In this document: one piece after another, positions 42,016 to 52,822 of the stretch
Position numbering within the stretch: position 1 is the first letter of the stretch
How the letters are laid out: every line of letters begins with the position of its first letter
Source of the DNA: an uncultured Sphingopyxis sp.
Lineage (GTDB): Bacteria > Pseudomonadota > Alphaproteobacteria > Sphingomonadales > Sphingomonadaceae
Assembly: GCF_900078365.1 (NCBI RefSeq)
Contig: NZ_LT598653.1
Span: 310,001-374,000 of the forward strand
Reading direction: 5' to 3'
Length of the DNA: 64,000 nt
Notes under the pieces: model-generated
What the model was told of the DNA's origin: nothing
Seen by the model: the letters and a program-made list of their open reading frames with translations, nothing else
Databases searched by the model: none
Program-made: the position numbers and the translations under genes

Positions 42016-44292
42016 ATGAAGGCTCAGCTTTTTGTGTCCGCCTCGGCGGCCGCCCTGTTCGCATCGCCCGTTTCGGTCATGGCGCAGGAGGCGGAGACGC
42101 CATCCGCCGATACCACCGCGCAGGAACAGCAGCGCGATGATCGCGACATCATCGTCACCGCGACCCGCCGCACCGCGCGCTTGCAGGACGTGCCGCTCAG
42201 CGTCACCGCGTTCGGGCAGGAGGAGCTCGACGACCTCGGCATCGTCGGGTTCGAGGGGATCGCCCAGAATACGCCCGGCATCGTCGTCAACCGGCCGACG
42301 CAGAATTTCAACAATTTCACCGCGCGCGGCATCAACACCAACGGCTATTCGGCCGGTCTCCAGAGCGCGGTCGCCATCTATGTCGACGAACTGCCGATCT
42401 CGGCGAACGGCAATTCGACGATCCTCGATCCCAATCTCTACGACGTCGAGCGCGTCGAGTTCCTGCGCGGGCCGCAGGGCACCTTGTTCGGGTCGAACTC
42501 GCTCGCGGGCGCGATGCGGATCATCACCAAGAGCCCCGACCTCGACGATTTCGAGGCTTCGGCGAGCGTCGACCTCGGCCTCACCGGGTCGAGCTCGGTG
42601 CGCCAACGCTATAATGCGATGGTGAACCTGCCGATCATGAAGGATGAGATCGCGCTGCGCGTCACCGGCTATTACCGCAACGAGGACGGCTGGGTCGACA
42701 ATATCGGCACCGGGATCGAGGATTCGAACAGCCTCGAGGCGTTCGGCGGACGCGCGATCCTGCTCCTCCAGCCGAGCGACCGGATGAAGGTCAAGCTGCT
42801 CGCCTCCTACGAGAACAGCAAGCCCGCGGACTCGGCGCTGACCAACCCGCTGCTCGGCAAGTTCGTGCGCAATTCGGACCGCCCCGACCTGTTCCAGGGC
42901 AAGCTCACCAATTATAATGTGACGATCAATTACGAGTTCGATTTCGCCGAGCTGATCAGCTCGACGACGCTGTCAGACTATGACGCCTCCTTCTATGTCG
43001 ACCTTGCGGGCACTTTTGCGCAGGCCTTTCCCTTCGCGCTCGATGCCTATGGCTTCGATGACCTGTTCGTTCAGGAAACGCGGCTGGTGTCGCGCCACGA
43101 CGGGCCGATCGAATGGGTCGCGGGCTTCTTCTATTACGACAAGCGCCGCACCGTCGATTTCGCCTATCGCTCGAGCCTCGAATATCTGACCGATAACAAT
43201 CTGACCGGGCTGCCCGACGAATATTACCAGCGCTTCAACAGCTATACCGACCAGAAGGAGATCGCGGGCTTCGGCGAAGTGACCGGGCGCTTCAGCGACA
43301 GTTTCTGGGTCACCGGCGGGCTGCGCTACGGCAGCACCGAGGTGCAGAGCTTCACCCGCGGCGGCGGCTATAACAGCAATTATCTGACGCTCGCTTTCCT
43401 GGGCGTGCAGAATTTCCCGCTCACCGTCACCGATATTCCCTATTCCGAAGGGCTGAAGGTCAAGGACGACCGCCTGTCGTGGAAAGCCAGCGTGTCGTGG
43501 AAGCCGGTCGACAGCCTGACCACCTATGCCACGGTGTCGACGGGGTTCCGCACGCCGGTCGTCAACGCGCGCGCCGGGCTGGTCAGCGCGATCGATCCCG
43601 ACGACCTGATCATCCCCGACGGCGCGAAGTCGGACAGCGTGACCAATTACGAGCTCGGGCTGAAGGGCCGCTGGCTCGGCGGCGATCTCGTTGCCAATAT
43701 CGCGGCCTATTATATCGACTGGAAGGATATTCAGGTTCAGGCGAACCGCGTCTCGGACTCGATCCAGTTCGCGACCAACATTGGCGGCGCCGAAAGCTAT
43801 GGCCTCGAATTCGAGTTTCTCGCGCGGCCCGTCCAGGGTCTGAGCCTCGCGCTCAACGGTTCGTTCAACCGCGCGAAGGTCACCGACCTGACGCCCGGCG
43901 AGGCGGCGATTTCGGGCGCCGAGCTCGGCACCCGCCTGGCTTCTCCGCATTTTCAGGGGTCGGGCACGCTGCGCTATGATTTCGCGATCGGCGGCGGCGA
44001 CAGCGCCTATGCCGCGGTCAATGTATCGCACGCCGGTTCCTTCCCGAACCAGTTCCCCAATGTGCCGGGCAATCCCGCTGCGGTCAGCCCGACCTACGAT
44101 TTCACCGAGGCGTGGACCAATGTGAACCTCTATGCCGGGGCGAAGCTGGGGGCGATCGACCTCGGCGCCTATGTCGAAAATCTCTTCGACGACAGCAAGA
44201 TCACCTATGTCCATCCCGAGGCCTTCCTCGACGGCCGCTACGCCCGCATGCGTCCGCGCACGATCGGCGTCCGCGCCAACTACCGCTTCTAA
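42016..44292 (+). CDS. TonB-dependent receptor
   Basis: A 758-residue outer-membrane receptor. The signal peptide ends at SVMAQEAE. The TonB box-like DIIVTATRRTARLQDVPLSV starts the plug, which continues with NTPGIVVNRPTQNFNNFTAR and VEFLRGPQGTLFGSNSLAGA, then a ~22-strand barrel ends in IGVRANYRF. This class in sphingomonads often imports carbohydrates, terpenoids or aromatic/steroid-like compounds. It heads an apparent operon with an esterase and an acyl-CoA ligase; only 13 bases separate it from the esterase gene, so the ligand may be an ester. Confidence 0.93.
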   Translation: MKAQLFVSASAAALFASPVSVMAQEAETPSADTTAQEQQRDDRDIIVTATRRTARLQDVPLSVTAFGQEELDDLGIVGFEGIAQNTPGIVVNRPTQNFNNFTARGINTNGYSAGLQSAVAIYVDELPISANGNSTILDPNLYDVERVEFLRGPQGTLFGSNSLAGAMRIITKSPDLDDFEASASVDLGLTGSSSVRQRYNAMVNLPIMKDEIALRVTGYYRNEDGWVDNIGTGIEDSNSLEAFGGRAILLLQPSDRMKVKLLASYENSKPADSALTNPLLGKFVRNSDRPDLFQGKLTNYNVTINYEFDFAELISSTTLSDYDASFYVDLAGTFAQAFPFALDAYGFDDLFVQETRLVSRHDGPIEWVAGFFYYDKRRTVDFAYRSSLEYLTDNNLTGLPDEYYQRFNSYTDQKEIAGFGEVTGRFSDSFWVTGGLRYGSTEVQSFTRGGGYNSNYLTLAFLGVQNFPLTVTDIPYSEGLKVKDDRLSWKASVSWKPVDSLTTYATVSTGFRTPVVNARAGLVSAIDPDDLIIPDGAKSDSVTNYELGLKGRWLGGDLVANIAAYYIDWKDIQVQANRVSDSIQFATNIGGAESYGLEFEFLARPVQGLSLALNGSFNRAKVTDLTPGEAAISGAELGTRLASPHFQGSGTLRYDFAIGGGDSAYAAVNVSHAGSFPNQFPNVPGNPAAVSPTYDFTEAWTNVNLYAGAKLGAIDLGAYVENLFDDSKITYVHPEAFLDGRYARMRPRTIGVRANYRF

Positions 44293-44305
44293 CCGGGGCG
44301 AGGAG

Positions 44306-45948
44306 ATGAAAGGTCCGATGATCCGCCGCCTGTCCGGCTTCGCGCTTGCCGTCGCCGCGCTCTGTGCCTCGCCGGTCGCGGCGGCGGGGCCGGTGGTCGA
44401 CGCGCCCGCGGGCAAGGTCGAGGGCAGCGAGACGAAGGGCATCCGCGTCTTCAAGGGCATTCCTTACGCTGCGCCGCCGGTCGGCAAGCTGCGCTGGGCG
44501 CCGCCGCAGCCGGCGGAGCACTGGGCGGGCGTGCGCGGCGCGACGCGCTTCGGCGCGGCGTGCATGCAGCCCGGACCGCGCGGTCCCAGCATCTATGCCT
44601 GGGACCTACCGGCGATGAGCGAGGATTGCCTGTCGCTCAACATCTGGGCGCCCAGGCAAGCAAAGGATGCGCCGGTGTTCGTGTGGATCCACGGCGGCGC
44701 GCTGACCGGCGGGTCGGGGGGCGATCCGATCTACGACGGCAGCGCGCTCGCCGAGCGCGGGATCGTCGTCGTGTCGATCAACTACCGGCTCGGCGCGCTC
44801 GGCTGGTTCGCGCATCCGCAGCTCAGCGCCGAATCGGCCGACGGTGTGTCGGGCAATTACGGGCTGCTCGACCAGATCGCGGCGCTCAAATGGGTCAAGC
44901 GCAACATCGGCGCCTTCGGCGGCAGCGCGGGCAATGTGTCGATCGCGGGCGAGTCGGCGGGCGCGCTCAGCGTCATGTATCTGATGACCGCGCCCGCCGC
45001 GCGCGGGCTGTTCCACAAGGCGGTCGCGCAGAGCGCCTATATGGTGTCGGCGCCGGGGCTGCGTGCGCCGCTGAACGGCATGGTGCCCGCCGAGGCGCAG
45101 GGCGTTGACCTCGCCGCCAGGCTCGGCGCCGCCGACCTCGCGGCGCTGCGCGCACTGCCCGCGAAGGAAATCGCCGAAAAGGCGCCGAGGGCGGGCTATT
45201 TCCCGTTCCCCGCCGTCGATGGCAAAATCGTGCCGCGCCAGCTGGTCGACAGCTTCGACCGCAACGAGCAGGCGCCCGTGCCGATCCTCGCGGGCTTCAA
45301 CGCCGGTGAAATCCGCTCGCTGCGCTTTCTACTGCCCAAGCCGCCGGGCGACGCCGCGGCCTATGAAGCCGCGATCCGCGCCAATTACGGCGAGTTCGCC
45401 GACGCCTTCCTCGCACGCTATCCGGCGAAGAATATCGAGGAAAGCATGCTCGCGGCGACGCGCGACGCGATGTATGGCTGGACCTCCGAACGGCTGGTGT
45501 CGAACCAGGCGGCGCTGGGGCAGGGCGCCTATTTCTATTATTTCGACCATGGCTATCCGGCGACCGCCGAATGGAATCTCCACGCCTTCCATGCCGCCGA
45601 GCTGCCCTATATTTTCGGCACCGCGGGCAAGACGCCGCCCTTGTGGCCGAAGATTCCCGACGACCTGACCGAGCGCTGGCTCGCCGATGCGATGGGCGAT
45701 TATTGGGCGAGCTTCGCGCGCAGCGGCCGCCCGCAGGCGGAGGGCCAGCCCGACTGGCCCGACTATTCGGACGACGCGGGTTTCCTCCATATCGTCGAGG
45801 CGCCGAAGGCGGGGCACCGCCTGCTCCCCGGCACCGCGGCGCTGCACGAGGCGGTGATGTGCCGCCGCCGCGCGGCGGGCGACATAGCGTGGAACTGGAA
45901 CGTCGGCGTCATCTCGCCGCCGCTGCCGCCGAAAGCCGCGGGGTGCCA

Positions 45949-45952
<4 letters not shown>
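44306..45952 (+). CDS. Carboxylesterase type B, secreted (copy 1)
   Basis: A ~548-residue alpha/beta hydrolase exported by MIRRLSGFALAVAALCASPVAA. The start may be 44306 or the ATG at 44318 that begins the signal more directly. IRVFKGIPYAAPPVGKLRW opens the fold; EDCLSLNIWAP, then VWIHGGALTGGSG form the oxyanion hole. The Ser is in IAGESAGALSVMYL, the Glu in FNAGEIRS and the His in AFHAAELPYIFG. It probably hydrolyses the ester brought in by the TonB receptor in the periplasm, and the AMP ligase overlaps its stop. A paralogue lies at 52823. Confidence 0.92.
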
Positions 45953-47538
<1,586 letters not shown>

Positions 47539-47555
47539 GCCCGTCGGGCCGCGAT

Positions 47556-48284
47556 ATGACAAGTGCGGATGAAGTGCGGAAGGACAGGAATTTGGCGTCG
47601 AAGGCAAAGAGTGCGGTGAAGCGCCCGTCGAAGGCGGAACAGCGCGCCGAAATGATGGAGCAGATCCTCGACACCGCCGAACTCCTGTTTTCGAAGCACG
47701 GCTTTCACGGCGTGACGCTGAAGGATGTCGCGAAACAGGTCGGGGTCCACCACACTTTGCTCAACTATTATTTCGACGACAAAAGGAGGCTGTTCGACGC
47801 GGTGTTCGCGCGGCGCGCCGTGGTGACGATCGACAAACGGATGCAGGCGCTCGACGATTACGACCGCGCGGCGGGCGGCAAGCCGACGGTCGAAGGCGCG
47901 CTCCACGCCTTCCTCGACACCGACCTCGATCTCTATATCCAGGGCGGCGAAGGCTGGAAGAATTACGGCGCATTCGGCGCGCAGGCGTCGAACAGCCCAG
48001 AGGGCGCCGAATTCATGGACAAATATTTCGACCCCGTCGTGCTCCGCCTGATCGAGATATTGAAAAAGGCGCTGCCCGACGCGGCCGAGGAAGATATTTT
48101 CTGGGGCTATCATTTCGTCACCGGCGCGCTGATGCTGACGCTCGCGCGCACCGGGCGCATCGACAAATTGTCGCACGGCCTCTGCCACTCGGACGATTAT
48201 GAAGCGGTCAAGACGCGCATGGCGCGCTTCATGGCCGCGGGCTTCCGCGAAATCTGCGACCAGCGCAAGCAGGACAGGGGCTAG
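47556..48284 (+). CDS. TetR-family regulator
   Basis: A 242-residue repressor. The N-terminal helix-turn-helix reads AELLFSKHGFHGVTLKDVAK then VGVHHTLLNYYFDDKRRLFD (~33-80). The C-terminal ligand domain (~90-235) is of the type found with acyl-CoA or steroid pathway genes but not diagnosable. A ~30-residue basic N-terminal extension (SKAKSAVKRPSKAEQ) precedes the HTH. It is central in the 42-54 kb island and is the obvious candidate to bind the CTCAC/GTGAG palindromes at 41936, 48472 and 52598. Confidence 0.88.
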   Translation: MTSADEVRKDRNLASKAKSAVKRPSKAEQRAEMMEQILDTAELLFSKHGFHGVTLKDVAKQVGVHHTLLNYYFDDKRRLFDAVFARRAVVTIDKRMQALDDYDRAAGGKPTVEGALHAFLDTDLDLYIQGGEGWKNYGAFGAQASNSPEGAEFMDKYFDPVVLRLIEILKKALPDAAEEDIFWGYHFVTGALMLTLARTGRIDKLSHGLCHSDDYEAVKTRMARFMAAGFREICDQRKQDRG

Positions 48285-48306
48285 GCGTGATCCTTCCCCC
48301 TCGGTC

Positions 48307-48384
48307 CGTCATCCCGGCGAAGACCGGGATCTCGCCGGTGCCTCAGACCGAGACGGTGAGATCCCGGCCTTCGCCGGGATGACG
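48307..48384. repeat. Palindromic repeat, family A, copy 6
   Basis: 78 bases, forward orientation, loop CCGGTGCCTCAGACCGAGA. One internal mismatch (GAAGACC for GAAGGCC in the left arm). It follows the TetR stop by 22 bases. Confidence 0.9.
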
Positions 48385-48465
48385 GGAAAGAAAGGCAGTT
48401 TCGGGCTACCCAAGCCATAAAGGGCTTGGCGGCGGGGGCACATCGGCCCGACTGCGAGATGAAAT

Positions 48466-48485
48466 ATATTCACTCACAAGTGAGT
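48466..48485 (+). promoter_or_regulatory. Palindromic operator before the SDR gene
   Basis: ATATTC then ACTCAC-AA-GTGAGT (48472-48485): perfect 6-base arms, 2-base centre. It ends 21 bases before the SDR start, so binding there would block transcription or initiation. Likely target of the adjacent TetR protein. Confidence 0.7.
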
Positions 48486-48506
48486 TATGATAATGAGGAA
48501 AGCGGA

Positions 48507-49406
48507 ATGATGGACGAACTCAAGGACAGGGTGGCGATCGTGACGGGCGCCGGCGGCGGGCTCGGCCGGTCGCATGCGCTGTTGCTCGCGCGGCATGGCG
48601 CGCGCGTCGTGGTCAACGATCGCGACGGCGACGCCGCCGAACGCGTCGCGGCGGAGATCGCCGAAGCCGGCGGCCTCGCGATGGCCGCCGCCGCGTCGGT
48701 GACCGACGAGGCCGAGGTCGCGGCGATGGTCCATGCCGCGACGATGGCGTGGGGCGGCGTCGATATATTGATCAACAACGCCGGCATCCTGCGGGACAAG
48801 AGCTTTTCCAAGATGAGCCTGGAAGATTTCCGGCAAGTGCTCGACGTGCACCTGATGGGCAGCGTGCACTGTATCAAGGCGGTGTGGGAGATCATGCGCG
48901 AACAGCGCTACGGCCGCATCGTGATGACGACTTCCTCGTCGGGCCTCTACGGCAATTTCGGGCAGGCCAATTACGGCGCGGCGAAGATGGCGCTCGTCGG
49001 GCTGATGCAGACGCTGGCGATCGAGGGCGAGAAATATGATGTCCGCGTCAACTGCCTCGCGCCGACCGCGGCGACGGCGATGACCGACGGCGTGCTCGCA
49101 CCCGACGCGCTGGCCCGGCTCGCGCCCGAAGCGGTGAGCCCCGGCCTGCTCGCGCTGGTGGGCGAAGATGCGCCGACGCGCGCGATCCTTTGCGCCGGGG
49201 CGGGGCATTTCGCGGCAGCGCATGTGACGCTGACCGGCGGCATCTACGTGGGGCAGGGCGAAGGGGCGGCGCAGCGCGTCGCCGCCGAATGGGACCGCGT
49301 CGTGGATCGCGGCGGCGAAATCGTTCCGGCTTACGGCTTCACGCAGGCCGAACGCGAGCTGGCAAGCGCGGGCTTCACCGCGCCGACGATGGCGGCCGCG
49401 CGCTGA
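48507..49406 (+). CDS. Short-chain dehydrogenase/reductase (MFE-2-like 3-hydroxyacyl-CoA type)
   Basis: A 299-residue NAD(P)-dependent dehydrogenase. The Rossmann motif is VTGAGGGLGRSHALLLA, NNAGILRDKSF stabilises the fold, and the catalytic set is TTSSSGLYGNFGQANYGAAKM (Ser, Tyr, Lys). The RSHA wording after the glycine motif and the RDKSF loop match the hydroxyacyl-CoA dehydrogenase part of peroxisomal MFE-2, so side-chain or acyl beta-oxidation is likely. The C-terminal ~70 residues form a tail beyond the core. The start ATGATG at 48507 follows GAGG. Confidence 0.88.
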   Translation: MMDELKDRVAIVTGAGGGLGRSHALLLARHGARVVVNDRDGDAAERVAAEIAEAGGLAMAAAASVTDEAEVAAMVHAATMAWGGVDILINNAGILRDKSFSKMSLEDFRQVLDVHLMGSVHCIKAVWEIMREQRYGRIVMTTSSSGLYGNFGQANYGAAKMALVGLMQTLAIEGEKYDVRVNCLAPTAATAMTDGVLAPDALARLAPEAVSPGLLALVGEDAPTRAILCAGAGHFAAAHVTLTGGIYVGQGEGAAQRVAAEWDRVVDRGGEIVPAYGFTQAERELASAGFTAPTMAAAR

Positions 49407-49477
49407 AATTCCCCGGGGGTGCGCGCGGACGGGCCAGAGAGTCCGCCGCCGCTGCCGGGCAAGATGGGAGAAGGAAG

Positions 49478-51145
49478 ATGGCTACCGACGCGGAAGCCTT
49501 GCCGGCCGGCGGGGACAAGAAACAGAACGAAAAGCTCGTCATCGGCGCGTCGTCGCTGGGGACGGTTTTCGAATGGTATGATTTCTACCTCTACGGGCTG
49601 CTCGCCAGCGCCCTGTCGCATCATTTCTTCTCGGGCGTGAACGAGACGACGGGCTTCATCCTCGCGTTGATGGCCTTTGCCGCGGGTTTCGCGGTGCGGC
49701 CGTTCGGCGCGCTCGTCTTCGGGCGGGTCGGCGACATCGTCGGGCGCAAGAACACCTTCCTCGTCACCATGGCGATCATGGGGCTGTCGACCTTCGCGGT
49801 CGGTTTCCTGCCGGGTTACGACACGATCGGGGTTGCGGCGCCGATCATCCTGATGATCCTGCGGCTGCTCCAAGGGCTGGCGATCGGCGGCGAATATGGC
49901 GGCGCGGCGGTCTATATCGCCGAACATGCACCGCCCGGAAAGCGCGGCTTCTATACCAGCTTCATCCAGACCACCGCGATGATCGGGCTCATCCTCGCCT
50001 CGACCTTCGTCGTGTCGCTGCGCCTCTTCATGGATGCCGACAGCTTCGACGAATGGGGCTGGCGCCTGCCCTTCATCTTCTCGATCCTGCTCCTGTCGGT
50101 CGCACTGTGGATCCGCCTCCAGCTCGAGGAGAGCCCGGTCTTTCAGCGTATGAAGGCGGCGGGCGAAACCTCGAAGGCGCCGCTCAAGGAGGCTTTCGGC
50201 GAATGGCGCAACCTCAAGATCGTGCTGATCGCGCTGTTCGGCGCGGTCGCGGGGCAGGCGGTGATCGGCTTCGCCGCGCATCTCTACCCGCTCTTCTATC
50301 TCGAACGGATCGCGCGGGTCGACGGCGCGACCGCCAATTTCCTCGTCGCCGCCGCGCTGACGATCATCATCCCGAGCTTCGTCTTCTTCGGCTGGCTCAG
50401 CGACAAGATCGGGCGCAAGCCGATCATGATGACCGCCTGCGTCATCGCGGTCTTCGCCTATTTTCCGCTCTACAAGGCGCTCGTCGTTGCGGCGAACCCG
50501 GCGATGGCGGCGGCGATCGAGCGCGCGCCGGTCGCGGTCGTCGTCGATGGCGGCGAATGTTCGTTCCAGTTCGACCCGATCGGCAAGAACAGCTTCGATG
50601 AAACGAGCTGCGACATCGCCAAATCCTATCTGGCGAAGAATGGCATCAACTATGCGAATGTCGCCGCGCCCGCCGGCACGGTCGCGTCGGTGCGGGTCGG
50701 CGACCGGGTCGTCGCGGTTCCCGATCCCGCGGGGCTGGACAAGGACGCGCGCGCCGCGGCGGTCGCGTCCTTCGGCGCTGAGGCGAAGGCGGCGCTCGAC
50801 GCCGCGGGCTATCCGGGCGAGGCCGATCCGGCGCAGGTGGACAAGGTCAAGGTCATCGGCATCCTCTGTATCTTCGGCTTGCTCGCGACGATGGTCTACG
50901 GCCCGCTCGCGGCCTTGCTGGTCGAGCTGTTCCCGGCGCGCATCCGCTACAGCTCGCTGTCCTTGCCCTATCATATCGGCAACGGCTGGATCGGCGGCTT
51001 CATGCCGACGATCGGCTTCGCGATGGTCGCGGCGACGGGCAATATCTATCAGGGGCTGTGGTATGCGGTCGCGATCGCGGCGGTCACCGCGGTCGTGGGC
51101 ATCCTCTTCCTGCCCGAAACCTACAAGCGCGACATCGAGGCCTGA
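49478..51145 (+). CDS. MHS-family MFS transporter with large extra loop
   Basis: A 555-residue proton-linked transporter of the metabolite:H+ symporter group: FEWYDFYLYGLLASALS, VFGRVGDIVGRKNTFLV and LLQGLAIGGEYGGAAVYIAE are family hallmarks. It is about 120 residues longer than ordinary MHS proteins because residues ~340-455 form a soluble insertion with two cysteines (GGECSFQFD and ETSCDIA). That insertion lies in the loop before the last helices, apparently periplasmic. Dicarboxylates or other acids are usual substrates. It follows the SDR gene by 71 bases and is likely in the same unit. Confidence 0.9.
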   Translation: MATDAEALPAGGDKKQNEKLVIGASSLGTVFEWYDFYLYGLLASALSHHFFSGVNETTGFILALMAFAAGFAVRPFGALVFGRVGDIVGRKNTFLVTMAIMGLSTFAVGFLPGYDTIGVAAPIILMILRLLQGLAIGGEYGGAAVYIAEHAPPGKRGFYTSFIQTTAMIGLILASTFVVSLRLFMDADSFDEWGWRLPFIFSILLLSVALWIRLQLEESPVFQRMKAAGETSKAPLKEAFGEWRNLKIVLIALFGAVAGQAVIGFAAHLYPLFYLERIARVDGATANFLVAAALTIIIPSFVFFGWLSDKIGRKPIMMTACVIAVFAYFPLYKALVVAANPAMAAAIERAPVAVVVDGGECSFQFDPIGKNSFDETSCDIAKSYLAKNGINYANVAAPAGTVASVRVGDRVVAVPDPAGLDKDARAAAVASFGAEAKAALDAAGYPGEADPAQVDKVKVIGILCIFGLLATMVYGPLAALLVELFPARIRYSSLSLPYHIGNGWIGGFMPTIGFAMVAATGNIYQGLWYAVAIAAVTAVVGILFLPETYKRDIEA

Positions 51146-51178
51146 CCGGGCTGGACCGAAATACCGCCTTCCTTGGCT

Positions 51179-51256
51179 CGTCATCCCGGCGAAGGCCGGG
51201 ATCTTATCGCCTCGGCCTGACGCACCGGCGAGATCCCGGCCTTCGCCGGGATGACG
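51179..51256. repeat. Palindromic repeat, family A, copy 7
   Basis: 78 bases in reverse orientation (loop CTGACGCACCGG), arms CGTCATCCCGGCGAAGGCC and complement. It lies between the convergent MHS transporter and M28-like genes. Confidence 0.92.
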
Positions 51257-51278
51257 CTCAGGTAAGAATGGGCAAACT

Positions 51279-52571
51279 CTACGCGGCGGCGGTGACGAGC
51301 AATTGCCTGAACGCCGCCGTCGCCGCCGCCACCGCCGCGGCGTCGACGCAGCGCGCATCGTCGCCCGCGACATGGTGAAAGCGGTGGAGCCCGAAGACCC
51401 CGGCGACCGACGGATAGCCCGCGGCGATGATCGCAGTGAGTTCGCCCGCCGACAAGCGGTCGCTCGGATAGGGCGATTCGAGACCCGCCAGCCCGGCGAA
51501 CAGCCGCCGCGCGGCGGGCAGCAGCGGCGGGCTGACGACCAGGTAACGCTGCGAATCGCTGCCGGCGAGCGGGGCGAGCCCGAACAGGCCCTCGTGCCAG
51601 TCGCGCGCCGCGACATTGGCGCCGAGGTGGAGCCAGAAATGCGTCTCGGCGGGTTTGGGCGCGGCGGCCTTGAGCGCCTCCTCGGCGCCCAGATTTTCAT
51701 ATTCATGGCCGCTGTTGCACAGGAAGAAGAGGTCGTGATCGGGCAGCAGTTCGGGCGCCGCGCGCGCCAGTTCGAGCCAGGCGGCGATGCCGCCGCCGCG
51801 CTCGCCTGCGCAGCCGAACCAGCCCGACCGCGGCGTCGACACGGTGATCCACCGGCCCTTGCCGCGGTCGAGCCGTCCGATCAGGTTGAACGCCGCGCGG
51901 CGCCCGCCGCGGCCCGCCAGCGTCACGCGCGCCGCCTCGCGCCGCATCGCGGCATCGAGGAAGGGCGCCGCTTCGGCGGGCGCGAGCAAGCCGACGGGGC
52001 CCGCGAACATCGGCGCGCGGCCGTCGGCGTTGAGCGCGATCACCTGTCCGGTGGGGCCGTTGGTGACGATCACCGCCGCCTTTGCGCCGCCCGCGAAGGC
52101 GGCATCGACCGGCGCGCGGACCGGCTTGGCGAGCGCCGACGACCAGCGGCCATAGGGCAGGTCGACGAGCGCGATCGCGCCCGCGAGCGGCGCGTCCGCC
52201 TTGCCCTGCGCATCGACGCGGACGAGCGGCCCGGTCGCGCCTTCGCTGGGCGTCGGGGTGACGATCGGCTGCGGATGCAGCGGCGCGCGCGCTGCGCCCG
52301 CGACGATCTCGCAGCCTTCTCCCTCGAACCACGGGACGCTGATCGGCAGCTTTTCGACCGCGAAGCCCGCGCGTTCGAGCTCGGCGGCCAGCCAACCGCC
52401 GCACGCCGTGTCGCCCGCGCCGCCCGACCGCTTGTTGCCGAAGCCGATATAGGCCGAAAGATCGGCGGCGACCGTGTCCGGCGCAGTGGCCGCTCCTCGC
52501 GCGTTCGCCGTGCCCGCGAGCGGCAGCGCCGTCGCCCCGGCCAGAAAGCCGCGCCGCGTGGGTCTCGTCAT
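51279..52571 (-). CDS. Tat-exported M28-like hydrolase
   Basis: A 430-residue protein with a twin-arginine signal (MTRPTRRGFLAGATALPLAG). The second half contains TPRSGWFGCAGERGGGIAAW, HDLFFLCNSGHEYENLGAEE and FHHVAGDDA, which follow the order of M28 aminopeptidase metal sites but with substitutions: the first His-x-Asp is replaced by TPRSGW. It may therefore bind metal differently or hydrolyse amides/esters other than peptides. A palindromic operator lies 20 bases upstream of the start, linking it to the island. Tat export suggests cofactor loading in the cytoplasm. Confidence 0.8.
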   Translation of the reverse strand: MTRPTRRGFLAGATALPLAGTANARGAATAPDTVAADLSAYIGFGNKRSGGAGDTACGGWLAAELERAGFAVEKLPISVPWFEGEGCEIVAGAARAPLHPQPIVTPTPSEGATGPLVRVDAQGKADAPLAGAIALVDLPYGRWSSALAKPVRAPVDAAFAGGAKAAVIVTNGPTGQVIALNADGRAPMFAGPVGLLAPAEAAPFLDAAMRREAARVTLAGRGGRRAAFNLIGRLDRGKGRWITVSTPRSGWFGCAGERGGGIAAWLELARAAPELLPDHDLFFLCNSGHEYENLGAEEALKAAAPKPAETHFWLHLGANVAARDWHEGLFGLAPLAGSDSQRYLVVSPPLLPAARRLFAGLAGLESPYPSDRLSAGELTAIIAAGYPSVAGVFGLHRFHHVAGDDARCVDAAAVAAATAAFRQLLVTAAA

Positions 52572-52590
52572 CTCGCCTCTCCCGCGCTTG

Positions 52591-52609
52591 ATATTAACTC
52601 ACGTGTGAG
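52591..52609 (-). promoter_or_regulatory. Palindromic operator before the Tat hydrolase gene
   Basis: ATATTAA then CTCAC-GT-GTGAG (52598-52609), the third occurrence of the island pattern, 20 bases upstream of the start codon at 52571. The carboxylesterase at 52823 is on the other side but separated by a family E repeat. Confidence 0.65.
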
Positions 52610-52695
52610 CGTAAGTCTGGTACGGGACGATGGCAAGCATCGCCGAAGGGAATTGGTGGCGCAGTTTGAAAAGCAAGACGTGATTTTTCTTTCTT

Positions 52696-52771
52696 CGTCA
52701 CCCCGGACTTGATCCGGGGTCCCGCTTCTCACCGTCGCTGAGCGGGACCCCGGATCAAGTCCGGGGTGACG
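52696..52771. repeat. Palindromic repeat, family E, copy 2
   Basis: Arms CGTCACCCCGGACTTGATCC and GGATCAAGTCCGGGGTGACG are perfectly complementary, with inner GGGTCCCGCT / AGCGGGACCC. Located between the divergent Tat hydrolase and second esterase genes. Confidence 0.92.
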
Positions 52772-52822
52772 AGGAGGGTCGTCGGACCTTTCAAAGTCAA
52801 ACGGAAGGGAAGGGGAGGATAT

